DNA of 64,000 bases from CAVQND01 sp964653485 (GCA_964653485.1 CAZZFF010000017.1:1-64000), one strand, 5' to 3'. Shown: positions 52,891 through 62,536, numbered from the stretch's first letter. Program-made: numbers and translations. Notes: generated by a model not told the origin, from the letters alone.

Positions 52891-54756
52891 TTACTGGCGA
52901 ACATCCGACCGCTTGTTGGGCCAGACCTTGAGCGATTGATTTCCGCCGCCGGGAAGCTCAAAGGGTCCGGGGAAGGGATTGCGTGCGTCTCGGCTCCTGC
53001 CGAAGTAGTCGGTGTCGATGCGAATTGGCGTTCCGTCGGCATTCTCGAACGGGAGGTTGGGAATGGACGCGGCGCCCAGAAGCGTGGTGGTCACGAGTTT
53101 GCGGGTCTGCTCGGCGGCCCAGGCAGGGTCCAAAGCGATTTCGAGATAGAAGCCGTCCGGCTTTTCGAGGAGTTTGAGGCGGGGATCGAAGTCGGCTTTG
53201 ACGAGCGGGCTGGTCTCGTGTTTGGAAGGCTTGGCGCCGCCGAGGAACACATTGCCGGCCATATACACGGGCAATTGGGCGGTGTCATAAGGGCTGACAT
53301 CGCCCCGCAGGACGAACAGGTTGTTGTAGTAATGAACGTCCCCGCACGGGTTGTTGTGAAGCCCGGCAAGTTCCGTCGAGTGCGCTTTGTGGAGCGGCGT
53401 CATGCGGGCGTCGAAGGGGATGACATGCATGTCCCCGGCGATCAGGTTGTGCGCATAAGCGCCGCCCTGGGAGACGATGAGTTGCGCCTGGCGGGAGAGA
53501 AAGAGGTTGTTGTCCACCAGGAAGGGGCCGTGGTCCACTTCGAGGAATAAATCCTGGTCCTGGTTGTCGTGCAGCAGGTTTCCGGTGACGTGGGCGCCCT
53601 GGGCCATCCAGTCCAGCCAGATGCCCCGGATAGTCCGGTAGATGTGGTTCCCGCTGATCTCGACGTCGATGGCGCCGTGGAATTTGATGCCGGCCATTTC
53701 GGCTCCTGAAAACAGGCGATGCACGTGGATGTCGTGGATGTCATTGCCGGTGACGGTGCTGAAGGAGCAACCCAGGCTGCCCACAACCCCGGTCTGCTCG
53801 CAATGGGAGATTTCATTGTTGCGGACTGTATGGCGGCCGATGGTTTCTTTGTTCCAACCGTTCCTGAGCGCGCGGTTGATTGTCCCCACGTAGCCCTCGG
53901 CGGACTCCGCCCGGTTGTCCCATTCGTCGCCGTATTTGCCGAGCGCGACGCCGGAGCATTTCGAGTAGCTGATGGCGTTGTTCTCGATAATCCAGCCCTT
54001 GCTCCAATGGGTGCCGATCAACCCCATCTGCTCGGCTGTCGGCGGCGCCCAGGGGGTGGCCGCGTGACAGAGCGTGAACCCGCGCACGGTGATGTAGTTG
54101 ACGCCCGGCTTGTCCGGGTAGAAGACCGTTTGGCGCACGTTGATCTCCACCTCCTGGGCATTGGGATCGCCCCCCTTGACCTGCGCCCAAATCGTGGTGG
54201 TGTCGCTGTCCGTCCGGCCAAACCAGAGCGCGGGGTCACCCGCGGGTTTCAGGACGTCGTCGAGCTTGGGCGCCTCGATGAGCCAGTCGCCCTTCACATA
54301 GACGGCCCCCGTGTGATGCTCCCGCCCATTGGGGCTGAACCAGTCGCCGTGAATCACATCGCCGTAAGGGTTGAACTTCCCGAAAAAGGTGTTCGGGAGT
54401 GTTACCTTCCAGGTGTCCTCCTGGACCTTCACCCAGCCCTTGATTACCTCCGACCCGGTGATAGCGACTTTCTCGCCGGGAGCGGCCTGGTACACGATGC
54501 GCCTGGCGTCCGATTCGCCGCCACGGGGCGGGTTGACGCGCTCGCGGTAAACCCCTTCATGCACCGTGATCACATCGCCGGGCCGGGCCAGAACAGCGGC
54601 CGCGGAGATCGTCTTGAGCATCCTGGATTTTGAGCCGTCGTTGCCATCGTTCCCCTGGGCCGAGACGTGGTATTCCTGGTCCGCCGACGCCGTGTAAGCC
54701 GCAGCCATGGCCAAGGCAGCCATCCAAACCGGTTTGAAAATGTCCTTCGTCTTCAT
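52891..54756 (-). CDS. Secreted parallel beta-helix glycoside hydrolase/lyase-like protein
   Basis: A 621-residue protein with a signal peptide. DQEYHVSAQGNDGNDGSKSRMLKTISAAAVLARPGDVITVHEGVYRERV is the start of a DUF1565/right-handed parallel beta-helix fold, and repeated NNAISYSK, HTVRNNEIS, DIEISGNHIYRT, NLLHDNQDQD coils follow. This arrangement matches pectate-lyase-like or GH141-type enzymes. The catalytic residues cannot be identified reliably. ATG 54754-54756 begins the signal peptide. It is convergent with the PP2C-kinase gene and divergent from the PQQ propeller gene. Confidence 0.82.
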   Translation of the reverse strand: MKTKDIFKPVWMAALAMAAAYTASADQEYHVSAQGNDGNDGSKSRMLKTISAAAVLARPGDVITVHEGVYRERVNPPRGGESDARRIVYQAAPGEKVAITGSEVIKGWVKVQEDTWKVTLPNTFFGKFNPYGDVIHGDWFSPNGREHHTGAVYVKGDWLIEAPKLDDVLKPAGDPALWFGRTDSDTTTIWAQVKGGDPNAQEVEINVRQTVFYPDKPGVNYITVRGFTLCHAATPWAPPTAEQMGLIGTHWSKGWIIENNAISYSKCSGVALGKYGDEWDNRAESAEGYVGTINRALRNGWNKETIGRHTVRNNEISHCEQTGVVGSLGCSFSTVTGNDIHDIHVHRLFSGAEMAGIKFHGAIDVEISGNHIYRTIRGIWLDWMAQGAHVTGNLLHDNQDQDLFLEVDHGPFLVDNNLFLSRQAQLIVSQGGAYAHNLIAGDMHVIPFDARMTPLHKAHSTELAGLHNNPCGDVHYYNNLFVLRGDVSPYDTAQLPVYMAGNVFLGGAKPSKHETSPLVKADFDPRLKLLEKPDGFYLEIALDPAWAAEQTRKLVTTTLLGAASIPNLPFENADGTPIRIDTDYFGRSRDARNPFPGPFELPGGGNQSLKVWPNKRSDVRQ

Positions 54757-54890
54757 GTGTGGCGCAGAGCGTAAGCACACCGCTTCCCTCTGCCAAGGAG
54801 CAAACCGATCCTTTATCGATCGTCCTTCGCACTTCCCCCTTCCCCCTTTCTCCCGGTCTTGCTACCGTCTGCCGCGCATTGAATGGCGTC

Positions 54891-56021
54891 ATGTCAAACC
54901 ACCCTCCGCGCGTCCGTGTCTGGAAATGGATATGTTTTGGTCTGGGCCTGTTGGCGGCTCTCCCCTTGAGCGGCCAGACCCCGCTCACGAACTTGTGGAC
55001 CATCAACATCGGCAACCGGAGTGATTCTTCGCCGGCCCTGGGCAACGACGGCACGCTCTATTTCGGCGTGCGCGACGGTAGGCTGTGGGCCGTCGATACC
55101 AATGGAACCGTCAGGTGGGTGTTCCGCACCGATCGTGAAATCAAGTCTTCCCCCGCCGTCGGGATGGACGGCACTGTTTATTTCGGCTCACGCGACCGCT
55201 GCTTTTATGCCGTGCGCGCCGACGGCAAACTCAACTGGAAGTTCAAAACCGGGGCTTGGGTCGATTCGTCCCCCGCGCTGGCCCATGACGGAACGGTTTG
55301 CTTCGGAGGCTGGGACAAGAATTTCTACGCCTTGAACGCCAACGGCTCCCTCCGATGGCAGTTCCCCACGGGCGGGCAGATCGTTTCCTCCCCCGCCATT
55401 GGCCTGGACGGCACAGTCTATTTCGGGTCTCACGACCGGAAGCTTTACGCCCTCGGCTCCGACGGAAAGAAGAAATGGGAATTCGCCACGGGCGGTCCGA
55501 TTCTTTCCTCTCCCGCCCTCGACCGGGACCAGTGCCTTTATTTCACATCGGTCGACGGCTGCCTCTACGCGTTGAACCCGGACGGCTCCCTGCGCTGGCG
55601 CCTGCGCACCGGCGGCATTACGGAATCCTCGCCGGTCGTCGCGCAGGAAGGCACAATCTATCTGGGCGTAAACCACGAATTATGGGCCGTCAATCCGGAC
55701 GGCACACAAAAATGGCCGCGTTGGAACGAAGAGCCGATTGATGCCACACCTGTAGCCTTGGCCAATCACACGGTCAGCTTTCTATCCCGGCGCGGCCTCT
55801 TGCTCACGCTGGACGAGAAGCGCGAGCCGGTGTGCAAATACTATTGCTATGGGGCGGGCTACGCCTGCCAGGCCGTTGGCCCCACGGGCCTCTCTTATGT
55901 CGCCGAGCGCGTCTTCCTGTTCTCCGCCCTCGATTCCGCTCTGCCCCTGGCCGCCAGCCCCTGGCCCAAATTCCGGGGTAACCCTCGCAACACCGGCAAC
56001 CTCGCCGACCAGGGCCAGTGA
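54891..56021 (+). CDS. Secreted PQQ-like eight-bladed propeller protein
   Basis: A 376-residue secreted protein. After a hydrophobic signal (WICFGLGLLAALPLSG) the sequence is repeated WD-like blades with SSPALGNDGTLYFGVRDGRLWAVDTNG, SSPAVGMDGTVYFGSRDRCFYAV and similar motifs, each carrying the tryptophan-docking pattern of PQQ_2/BamB propellers. No PQQ-binding residues can be assigned, so it is probably a structural or ligand-binding propeller. The end (KFRGNPRNTGN) is typical of the family. ATG 54891 starts a proper signal peptide. Not close to a dehydrogenase gene. Confidence 0.85.
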   Translation: MSNHPPRVRVWKWICFGLGLLAALPLSGQTPLTNLWTINIGNRSDSSPALGNDGTLYFGVRDGRLWAVDTNGTVRWVFRTDREIKSSPAVGMDGTVYFGSRDRCFYAVRADGKLNWKFKTGAWVDSSPALAHDGTVCFGGWDKNFYALNANGSLRWQFPTGGQIVSSPAIGLDGTVYFGSHDRKLYALGSDGKKKWEFATGGPILSSPALDRDQCLYFTSVDGCLYALNPDGSLRWRLRTGGITESSPVVAQEGTIYLGVNHELWAVNPDGTQKWPRWNEEPIDATPVALANHTVSFLSRRGLLLTLDEKREPVCKYYCYGAGYACQAVGPTGLSYVAERVFLFSALDSALPLAASPWPKFRGNPRNTGNLADQGQ

Positions 56022-56043
56022 CAAGGTCCCGGCCAGGCCACTT

Positions 56044-56082
56044 TGGGGTGCGGTCGCGAGCGGAGCACCCCGCCGCTTTGGC
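56044..56082. repeat. Solo diverged arm of the 39-bp inverted repeat
   Basis: This 39-bp sequence aligns without gaps to the left arm at 23206-23244, with 32 identical positions, ending in the same CCGCTTTGGC. No inverted partner is found nearby, so it is a relic or a half-element, located between two genes. Confidence 0.65.
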
Positions 56083-56189
56083 CCCGCCACTGAAGGACTC
56101 GTGCCGGCGCCAAAGCCAAACGTGTGGGCGTTCGTAGTGTCATCCGATGGGATGAGCTCCGCGGACAGCCCGGACAAGGAAGCTGGAGC

Positions 56190-58448
56190 TCAGTGCGCTG
56201 GCGTGCTCGACTTATACACAAAGCTCACGCTGTTTGTCAGGGAGTCGTTCCCTGCGGCATCTTCGGCGAATGCCTGCACGAGATTCGTGCCTGGACTGAG
56301 CGTCACCTCCGCCGCCCAACTCGTCCACTGATTCGTCGTCGTTGCCGGGTTCCAGCCCGCCCCGTTCAGTTGAAAATAGACTCGCGTTACCCCGACGTTA
56401 TCGCTCGCCTTGCCGGTAACTGTGAATGCTGCGCTGGTCAACGTCTGGTGAACTTTGGGAGAGAGAATGACGGCGACCGGACGGGTCACATCCACAAAAT
56501 TGGCCGTCAACGTCAGATTCGGGGCCATTACGAACGACAGTGTCGGGTTGTTGGTCAAGAGGCTGCCGGACCATTTGAGAAAGCCAAAGCCCTTGCCCGC
56601 TTTGGCGGTCATGCTGTATCGGGTGCCGATGTCGAGCGATTTCCCGTTGTAGTCCGGGGTCACTGTGCCAAAGCCAGGCGGGGTGACTTTCACCGTCAGC
56701 GGCGCGGTCAAGACATAGCCAATCGTCACTGTGTTGGTGAGCGAGGGGTTGCCGCTGCTGTTCAGGGCGTACGCGCTGATGGTATTCGAGCCAGGTTTGA
56801 TCAGAGTGACGCTGGCAGTCCAGTTGGTCCAGGAGTTGGTGGTGGAAGCCAGGTTCCAACCTGAATTGTTCAGTTGATACCACACGCTTGAGACCTGCAC
56901 GTTGTCCTTGGCCGTGCCGCTCAACCAAAACACCGCGTTGCTCCAACTCTCCCCGGTCTTAATGGGGTTCGTGATTTTCAACGTCGGCTTGTTTGTGTTA
57001 GGCGGCACGACGACCTCCAACGTAAGCGGCTGTGTCGCCACGGCAGACCTTGCGTCGGTCGCCCGCACGGTGAACTCGAAGAGACCGTTGGTCGTCGGTT
57101 TGCCGGAAATCAGGCCGCCCTCCGCAAGCGTCAATCCCAGAGGCAAAACGCCGGAACTGTTCGTCCAACTGTATGGTGGCAGCCCGCCGCTGGCACTTAG
57201 CACCTGGTTATAGGCCGCGAGGCTTGTCCCGTCGGGCAGCGAGGCTGTGGTCACCTCGAGCGGAACGATGGTTGAATCGTACAGCTCCGAGCTGGCGACA
57301 GCGGGGCTGCCATCGCCGGGGCCACAGCCCCCTGCCATGAGCACCTCGCCATTGGTCAACAGCGTCGCCGTTTGCCACTCTCGGGCCGTGTTCAAATAAC
57401 CGGTTGCTGTCCACACACCGGCGGCTGGATCATAGGTCTCCGCGCTGGAATGAACGTCGCCATCATCCTCCTCGCCCCCCGCCATGAGCACTGTCCCATT
57501 AGACAGCAACGTCACGGTGTGACCATGTCGTGACCCCGTGGTGAGCGAGCCGGTCGTTGTCCAAATCCCGGTGGCCGGGTCGTAGAGTTCCGCGCTGTTG
57601 GTATTGACATCATTGCCGTCGCTGCCGGTGATGCCGAGCATGCCCCCGACCAGCAGCACTTTGCCATTGGATAACAAAGTTGCGGCGGCCTGCGAACGGG
57701 CGGTGTTCGGAGCGCCGGTCGGTGTCCACTTCCCGGTGGCCGGATCGTAGAGCTCAGCGCCGGGGATAGGGGTACCTGAGTGGTGGCCGGATCCGCCTCC
57801 GGCGATCAGCACTTTTCCACTGGGCAACAAAGTCGCCCAGTGACCAAAACGAGCGGTAGTCATCGGACCGGTCGTTGTCCAAGCCCCGGTGGTTGGGTCG
57901 TACAGCTCCGCGCTGGCAAGACCACTGGTTCCATTGAGGCTCCCCCCCGCAACCAGGACCCTCCCATCGGGCAACAAAGTCGCCGAATGAGCGCCGCGAG
58001 CGGTGTGCATCGAGTTGGTCAGGCTCCACTTCCCGGTGCCTGGATCGTAGAGCTCAACACTGGAGAGAAACGCGGCGCCGCCCCATCCCCCCGCGACCAG
58101 CACTTTTCCATTGGGCAACAAGGTCGCGGTGTGATACGCGCGTGCGCTGGTCAGCGAGCCGCTCGCGGTCCATGTGCCGCCGTCCGGGTCGAACAGTTCC
58201 GCGCTGGAAAGGTACACGCCGCCCGTGTCGGCATTGGTGACGCCCCCCGCAACCAGCACCATGCCATTAAGCAGCAGAGTAGCCGTGTGGTTCTCCCGAT
58301 TCGTGGTCATCGAGCCGCTGAAGGTGAAAGACTGCCCCCCAGCCCGCTGAATGAGAGAGGAATTGAGCACCAGCGCCATCAAACATACGAGTGCGGGTTG
58401 AATGATCTGGTGAAGGACTGTGTTGTTCTTGGTTCTCATGGTTCTCAT
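56190..58448 (-). CDS. Secreted kelch-repeat/Ig-like protein
   Basis: A 752-residue secreted protein with a signal peptide (ALVCLMALVLNSSLI). The N-terminal half has seven kelch-type motifs (HTATLLPNGKVLVAGG, SSAELYDPATGKWT and variants), forming a seven-bladed galactose-oxidase-like propeller without visible copper-binding residues. The C-terminal half has Ig/cadherin-like beta domains (He_PIG-like VLSASGGLPPYSWTNSSG; two copies of a PTLKITNPIKTGESWSNAVFWLSGTAKDN-type motif) and a DUF-type GxGF segment. Likely extracellular adhesion or matrix protein. ATG 58448 or a nearby ATG starts it. DNA repeats every 150-160 bp reflect kelch blades. Confidence 0.87.
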   Translation of the reverse strand: MRTMRTKNNTVLHQIIQPALVCLMALVLNSSLIQRAGGQSFTFSGSMTTNRENHTATLLLNGMVLVAGGVTNADTGGVYLSSAELFDPDGGTWTASGSLTSARAYHTATLLPNGKVLVAGGWGGAAFLSSVELYDPGTGKWSLTNSMHTARGAHSATLLPDGRVLVAGGSLNGTSGLASAELYDPTTGAWTTTGPMTTARFGHWATLLPSGKVLIAGGGSGHHSGTPIPGAELYDPATGKWTPTGAPNTARSQAAATLLSNGKVLLVGGMLGITGSDGNDVNTNSAELYDPATGIWTTTGSLTTGSRHGHTVTLLSNGTVLMAGGEEDDGDVHSSAETYDPAAGVWTATGYLNTAREWQTATLLTNGEVLMAGGCGPGDGSPAVASSELYDSTIVPLEVTTASLPDGTSLAAYNQVLSASGGLPPYSWTNSSGVLPLGLTLAEGGLISGKPTTNGLFEFTVRATDARSAVATQPLTLEVVVPPNTNKPTLKITNPIKTGESWSNAVFWLSGTAKDNVQVSSVWYQLNNSGWNLASTTNSWTNWTASVTLIKPGSNTISAYALNSSGNPSLTNTVTIGYVLTAPLTVKVTPPGFGTVTPDYNGKSLDIGTRYSMTAKAGKGFGFLKWSGSLLTNNPTLSFVMAPNLTLTANFVDVTRPVAVILSPKVHQTLTSAAFTVTGKASDNVGVTRVYFQLNGAGWNPATTTNQWTSWAAEVTLSPGTNLVQAFAEDAAGNDSLTNSVSFVYKSSTPAH

Positions 58449-59050
58449 AGTCAAATTCCGGGGTAGGCTTCACTGAATGAATTCGCGGTGGCAGGCTCTT
58501 ATATTCAATTCTCTCCTTGGTAATGTACATTCCAGGTCTGTTCCGGCGCTTGGCGCAGCTTCGTGGCGCGGCTCCCCTTTCCTGACCGCGCCACGCTCTC
58601 GCACAAACCCAATTTCTCGATCCCCAATGCCATTTTCATAAACCGATAGCCACCAACAGACACCACAAAACAGCAGACTCTGAAGCCCCATTGGTGATTT
58701 CTGTTCGGTAATCTTCGGACTTCACCACGAATCAAAGAAACTGTCGAGAGAAAATGTCTGAGCGGCGGTCAGAACCTGTTGCCGCATCGAGGACGGGAAA
58801 TGTTATCCAATAATCCATAAACCCCAGCCGGATGAAAAGACAACATGGGGTGGTCAGGCTGGGAAAAACTCGGCAACCTCACCCCCATGATACTCGTGCT
58901 GTAGGGCTGCGACGCGGTGGCCCGAAAGCTCCGAGCGCAATATCCGAGGGACACGTCGAGTCGTCCCCGATCGCTGCGCGTGGACCGGCTCTTGTGTGGA
59001 CGGGGCATTCCCAAGGACTGCACCGCCGGCCGATTTGTTGCGCTATTTCA
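58449..59050. other. 600-bp intergenic region without a recognised gene
   Basis: Between the kelch gene start and the stop of the membrane PQQ propeller gene. Short ORFs exist on both strands, none with a ribosome site and recognisable family together. It must contain the kelch gene promoter. No CRISPR, tRNA or strong palindrome seen. Confidence 0.4.
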
Positions 59051-60862
59051 TTATCGGGCTGCCGCCGTCTTCGCCTCTGCCAGCGGCAACTGATAACCGG
59101 CGGCTTCCTGGGAATTACGGACGTAGAGTCGATCACCGACGACCACCGGATGGTTCCAGGTCTTACCCTCCAGCGCCTTGAATGAAGCCACTTCTGTGTG
59201 CTCATTCGGGTCAGCCCGGAGGAGCACGACCTGTCCCTTTTCAGCGGCGATCAGCAGCAGGCCGGAATTCTCCAGCAACAGCACCTGGCCTTTGCCGTAG
59301 CGTCCGCCTTTCCATTTTCGCTCACCCGTCTTAAGGTCGATGCAAGTGAAGATTTCGCCGTCCACTCCATAGGCGTAGCCTTCATGGCTGACAATGTCTG
59401 TGAAGTCCGGCTTCAGGTTCCGCGACGTCCACAGTTCTTGTGCCGTGAGTTGTCCGTTGGCCTTGGCAATATGAATAGCGCGCGTGCCGATGTTCATTCC
59501 GGTGGGTAACAGGATTGTGTCGTTCCCAATGAGGCGCGGCTGCAGCGCCCGGTAGGGCGCGAACTTCCAGTCGTAGCTCAGGCGTGGTTTCCCGTTGGCT
59601 GGGTCGAGAAGGACCAAACCTTCATTAGACAGCATGAGCACCAGTTCCTCGCCGAGGATTGTATTCAATTGAGGCGAACTGTAGGAATCGTTGCCCGCGG
59701 CGGCAGACCAGCGGAGCGCGCCGGACGCGGCGTCGAACGCGAGCACCCCTTTGCCATCAGCGCCTCCGGCATACACAATTGCGACGGCGCCGGTGACGAG
59801 CGGCGACGCTGCAAATCCCCACATCGGAACTTTGCGCCCCGCGACTGCGGTCAGGTCCTGTTTCCACACGATTTCGCCGGTTATTGGATTGAGCCGCAGG
59901 AACATTCCCGTGGCGCCGGTGACGAATAACCCGCCGTTCGCGAGCGAGGGGGTCGCCCGAGGGCCAGGTCCACCCATCGGATCGTCAAAGCGACCTTCGA
60001 GCGGCTGGTTCCAGACCTCGTGACCTGTTTCCCCGTCATAACAAACCACGGTTTCCTTGGGTCCGCGCTGTTCCTGCGTGAAGAGCAGTTTCCCCGCGAC
60101 CGCGAAGGACGACCACGCCGGACCGACCTGGATTTTCCATAGTTGCCGGGGCGGAAGGGCGGTCCAGTTGGTCGAGATTTGCGGACCGCGCGAGCACGAG
60201 GCGCGGTCAGCGCCGCGAAACCCAGGCCATTCCGGATTCGCAAGGGCCAAGCCGAGCTTGCCAGAATCCGGGAGTTCCGGTTTGGCGGCGTCTTTCTGGT
60301 TCCGAGCGGAGAGCATCAACTCTTCCGGCGTTTGCGACCAGCGCCAACGGGTGCCGAGGGTGTAACTCCCGGTCATGCCTTCATTGCGGAGCAGAGCTGA
60401 AAAGCCAAACCCCGCAAACGCGAGAAGCAAAGCCAGGCCGGTCCTCGTTGCCGGGCGGCGCTCGCTGAGCAACGTCGCACCCAAGGCAAAAAAAACCATC
60501 CCCATTGGGAGCGTCAGGTAAGTCGTCCCCGGCCCACGCATGGTCGGATCAACCAGCCTCAAGGTGATCATGAAGGAGCCGATCACTCCCAGGGTGCCGA
60601 ACAGGCGTTCTTTCCATGTCGCGCGGCTCGCGGCCAACCACCAAATCACCAATAGCAGGCAACAGATCATCGGCCCAAACACAGCGATCATCCAGTAACT
60701 CGACAGACCACCCTCGAGGTATGCCGGTCCGAATCGCGTCAGGAACATAAGCGCGACCAGAAGCAACGCAGGCCAGGTGCGCAACGGGCGAGGTTTCGCG
60801 GAGTTGGCTGAACTGTCTGGTGGACCGGCGCTGGGGCCGGTGCCGTCTGTCTTATCGCTCAT
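59051..60862 (-). CDS. Membrane-anchored PQQ-like beta-propeller protein
   Basis: A 603-residue protein. Five or so hydrophobic segments (WPALLLVALMFLTRFG, MIAVFGPMICCLLLVIWWLA, GTLGVIGSFMITL, GMVFFALGATLL, GLALLLAFAGFGFSALL) anchor it before a PQQ_2-type propeller (NPEWPGFRGADRASC, VCYDGETGHEVWNQPLEG, ASGALRWSAAAGNDSYSSP, IDLKTGERKWKGGRYGKGQVLLL). The FRG and RxA pattern is typical of Verrucomicrobia and Planctomycetes outer-membrane/periplasmic propellers. ATG 60860-60862 follows AGAGGT on the minus strand by eight bases. No dehydrogenase activity implied. Next to the toxin-antitoxin island. Confidence 0.87.
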   Translation of the reverse strand: MSDKTDGTGPSAGPPDSSANSAKPRPLRTWPALLLVALMFLTRFGPAYLEGGLSSYWMIAVFGPMICCLLLVIWWLAASRATWKERLFGTLGVIGSFMITLRLVDPTMRGPGTTYLTLPMGMVFFALGATLLSERRPATRTGLALLLAFAGFGFSALLRNEGMTGSYTLGTRWRWSQTPEELMLSARNQKDAAKPELPDSGKLGLALANPEWPGFRGADRASCSRGPQISTNWTALPPRQLWKIQVGPAWSSFAVAGKLLFTQEQRGPKETVVCYDGETGHEVWNQPLEGRFDDPMGGPGPRATPSLANGGLFVTGATGMFLRLNPITGEIVWKQDLTAVAGRKVPMWGFAASPLVTGAVAIVYAGGADGKGVLAFDAASGALRWSAAAGNDSYSSPQLNTILGEELVLMLSNEGLVLLDPANGKPRLSYDWKFAPYRALQPRLIGNDTILLPTGMNIGTRAIHIAKANGQLTAQELWTSRNLKPDFTDIVSHEGYAYGVDGEIFTCIDLKTGERKWKGGRYGKGQVLLLENSGLLLIAAEKGQVVLLRADPNEHTEVASFKALEGKTWNHPVVVGDRLYVRNSQEAAGYQLPLAEAKTAAAR

Positions 60863-60954
60863 GCTGGATACCTCTTGGTTAATGGGTTGGTTACGGGCAA
60901 CCCGCGAAGAAGCTACCACAGGCGACCCCTACGCTCAAGCTACGGGACCGTCGC

Positions 60955-61107
60955 AACTCCCGATTTGGCAATTCAAAGACAACCGGGTCCTGGACGGCGT
61001 CGAGGAGGCCCTCAAGATGCTCAATGCCTCAAGCCGGCTGGATGACCTGGGCCGGATGCTCTTTTTCCTCTCGAACCGAGGATTCCTCGGCGGCAAACGC
61101 CCCTTGG
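60955..61107 (+). pseudogene. Decayed copy of the antitoxin C-terminal region
   Basis: In the plus strand, residues LPIWQFKDNRVLDGVEE ... NASSRLDDLGRMLFFLSNRGFLGGKRPL repeat almost exactly the C-terminal half of the antitoxin at 61342 (corresponding DNA about 61730-61876), with only a few substitutions. There is no antitoxin N-terminus or RES partner before or after; upstream sequence is the PQQ gene 5' end. It is the remnant of an earlier toxin-antitoxin copy or of a partial tandem duplication. Confidence 0.85.
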
Positions 61108-61148
61108 CACCAGCGCGCCGGGCATTACTTATGCACCACATCCCATTC

Positions 61149-61274
61149 ACACCCCCATGAATGGGGGTGTTAATCGGCAACTGGAGGGTCATAATGCGAA
61201 TTGCTGCGAGGCTGTTCGGGAAACTCGACAGAATATATGGGGTCAGCCATATATCCATACATGGGGTTGACCCC
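61149..61274. repeat. Cluster of three perfect palindromes
   Basis: ACACCCCCAT/ATGGGGGTGT (61149-61158, 61161-61170, two-base loop), ATATATGG/CCATATAT (61233-61240, 61247-61254) and GGGGT/ACCCC (61263-61267, 61270-61274) follow each other between the antitoxin remnant and the antitoxin gene. They may be operator sites for the antitoxin, or REP-type palindromes. No ORF here. Confidence 0.6.
61207..61233. repeat. 27-bp direct repeat, left copy
   Basis: Identical over 27 bases to 62586-62612, starting CGAGGCTGTTCGGG. The two copies bracket the toxin-antitoxin genes, 1.4 kb apart, as an att-like or recombination pair would. Confidence 0.85.
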
Positions 61275-61341
61275 TGCTCCCCTGCTATGCCATGGTTTAC
61301 GAAGTTGACGAAGGCAGATACACGTGGCAACATGCAACGGT

Positions 61342-61938
61342 ATGGCAGCACAGGTCATTGAGCCGACGACCGAGCGCCTGACGGACGCCGACGCCGAGAA
61401 GCAAATTGTGTCCGGCATCCGCGGCGTTTTGCGGAAGCTCGCCTCAATGGGCGTCCTCGCCGGTGCGGCACGGCCTGCGAATCTGGCCCGATTGACCGAT
61501 AAGGCGTTCAGGCAGGAATTTCCAGCCGCAGAGCCTGACAACCGCTTGGCCAGCGCAATCGCGCGCGGAATCCCCGCTCGCCGAAAACTCATGGAAGCCG
61601 AGGGCGGAAGCCTCTCGGCCCAACAAGCGGCGCAAGAATTGGGGATATCGAAGGCGGCGATATTGAAGCGTTACAAGAAGGGCCAAGTCATCGCCTGGCG
61701 CGAGGAACGGCAACACGCAGTCCGCTTCCCGATTTGGCAATTCAAAGACCACCGGGTCCTGGACGGCGTCGAGGAGGTCCTCAGGATGCTCAATGCCTCA
61801 AGCCGGTTGGATGACCTGGGCCGGATGCTCTTCTTCCTCTCGAACCGAGGATTCCTCGGCGGCAAACGCCCCTTGGATTGCCTCCGAGAGGGCCGGTTGG
61901 AACGGGTCCTGCTGGCTGCCCAAGGCTATGGCGGGTAG
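61342..61938 (+). CDS. Xre/MbcA-ParS-type antitoxin of a RES toxin
   Basis: A 198-residue protein. Residues about 80-125 read SLSAQQAAQELGISKAAILKRYKKGQVIAW, a helix-turn-helix, and residues 130-190 (FPIWQFKDHRVLDGVEEVLRML ... DDLGRMLFFLSNR) are the toxin-binding DUF2384-like part. It is directly upstream of a RES toxin gene and overlaps it by 11 bp, the standard order. It should neutralise the toxin and repress the operon. ATG 61342 chosen; a GTG at 61324 in frame is possible. The C-terminal half occurs again as a remnant at 60955. Confidence 0.85.
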   Translation: MAAQVIEPTTERLTDADAEKQIVSGIRGVLRKLASMGVLAGAARPANLARLTDKAFRQEFPAAEPDNRLASAIARGIPARRKLMEAEGGSLSAQQAAQELGISKAAILKRYKKGQVIAWREERQHAVRFPIWQFKDHRVLDGVEEVLRMLNASSRLDDLGRMLFFLSNRGFLGGKRPLDCLREGRLERVLLAAQGYGG

Positions 61939-62536
61939 CCCAAACCCGCGCCCCCTTCGGTTCCCCCCAGCGGACCTGGCGACCCGCGCGTTGCCGGGAA
62001 CACGGCAGATTTCGCGGGCGTGGTACCGCGTACACCCCAAGACTTACACCGCTATTCACTTCAGCTTGACCCCGACGCACCGCTATTCACACCCCGATTG
62101 CCCCCACCCTATCCTCTACGTCGCAATGGACCCGGAAACCTCCCTCTGGGAACGCTTCGGCGATAGCGTCTTTGACAACGGATACACCTTGCCCCAGACA
62201 CTGTGGGACGACGCGATGATCTCGACAATCGACGTCCCCAGTCTGCACCTGTGCGACCTCTCAGGAACAAAGACGCGCAGCGCCATCACGGTCGACCTCA
62301 CGGCGTTAATGAACGAGGATCTCACGGTTCCCCAACAGTGGGGGCTCGAGATCCAGAAACACCCAGCGCTGGCGCCAGCCATCAAGTTCAAAAGCAGATT
62401 CACAGGGACCGCTTGTTTGGCGGTGTTCGATCGGGGAGGCATCCGAGCACAACTCAAAGAAACGCCGTTGAGCCCCCTGAGCCAGTTTAATCCGGCCTTG
62501 GACTGGCTCACCAAAAACGATGTCACGCTGTTTTAG
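61928..62536 (+). CDS. RES-domain toxin
   Basis: A 202-residue RES-domain toxin (NAD-degrading ADP-ribosyltransferase-fold). The signature Arg-Tyr/Ser/Glu residues sit in ISRAWYRVHPKTYTAIHFSL (Arg, Tyr), the LYVAMDPETSLWERFGD segment (Glu), and AITVDLTALM. Active RES toxins deplete NAD+ and arrest growth. Translation probably couples to the antitoxin through the 11-bp overlap at ATG 61928. The frame is intact from start to stop. An unusually proline-rich first 30 residues precede the domain. Confidence 0.87.
   Translation: MAGSPNPRPLRFPPADLATRALPGTRQISRAWYRVHPKTYTAIHFSLTPTHRYSHPDCPHPILYVAMDPETSLWERFGDSVFDNGYTLPQTLWDDAMISTIDVPSLHLCDLSGTKTRSAITVDLTALMNEDLTVPQQWGLEIQKHPALAPAIKFKSRFTGTACLAVFDRGGIRAQLKETPLSPLSQFNPALDWLTKNDVTLF

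Noticed and set aside
57250..58330. Regular DNA repeats suggesting a CRISPR array
   Set aside because: The repeats are translated in frame as kelch blades, have no constant direct-repeat/spacer pattern and no cas genes nearby.
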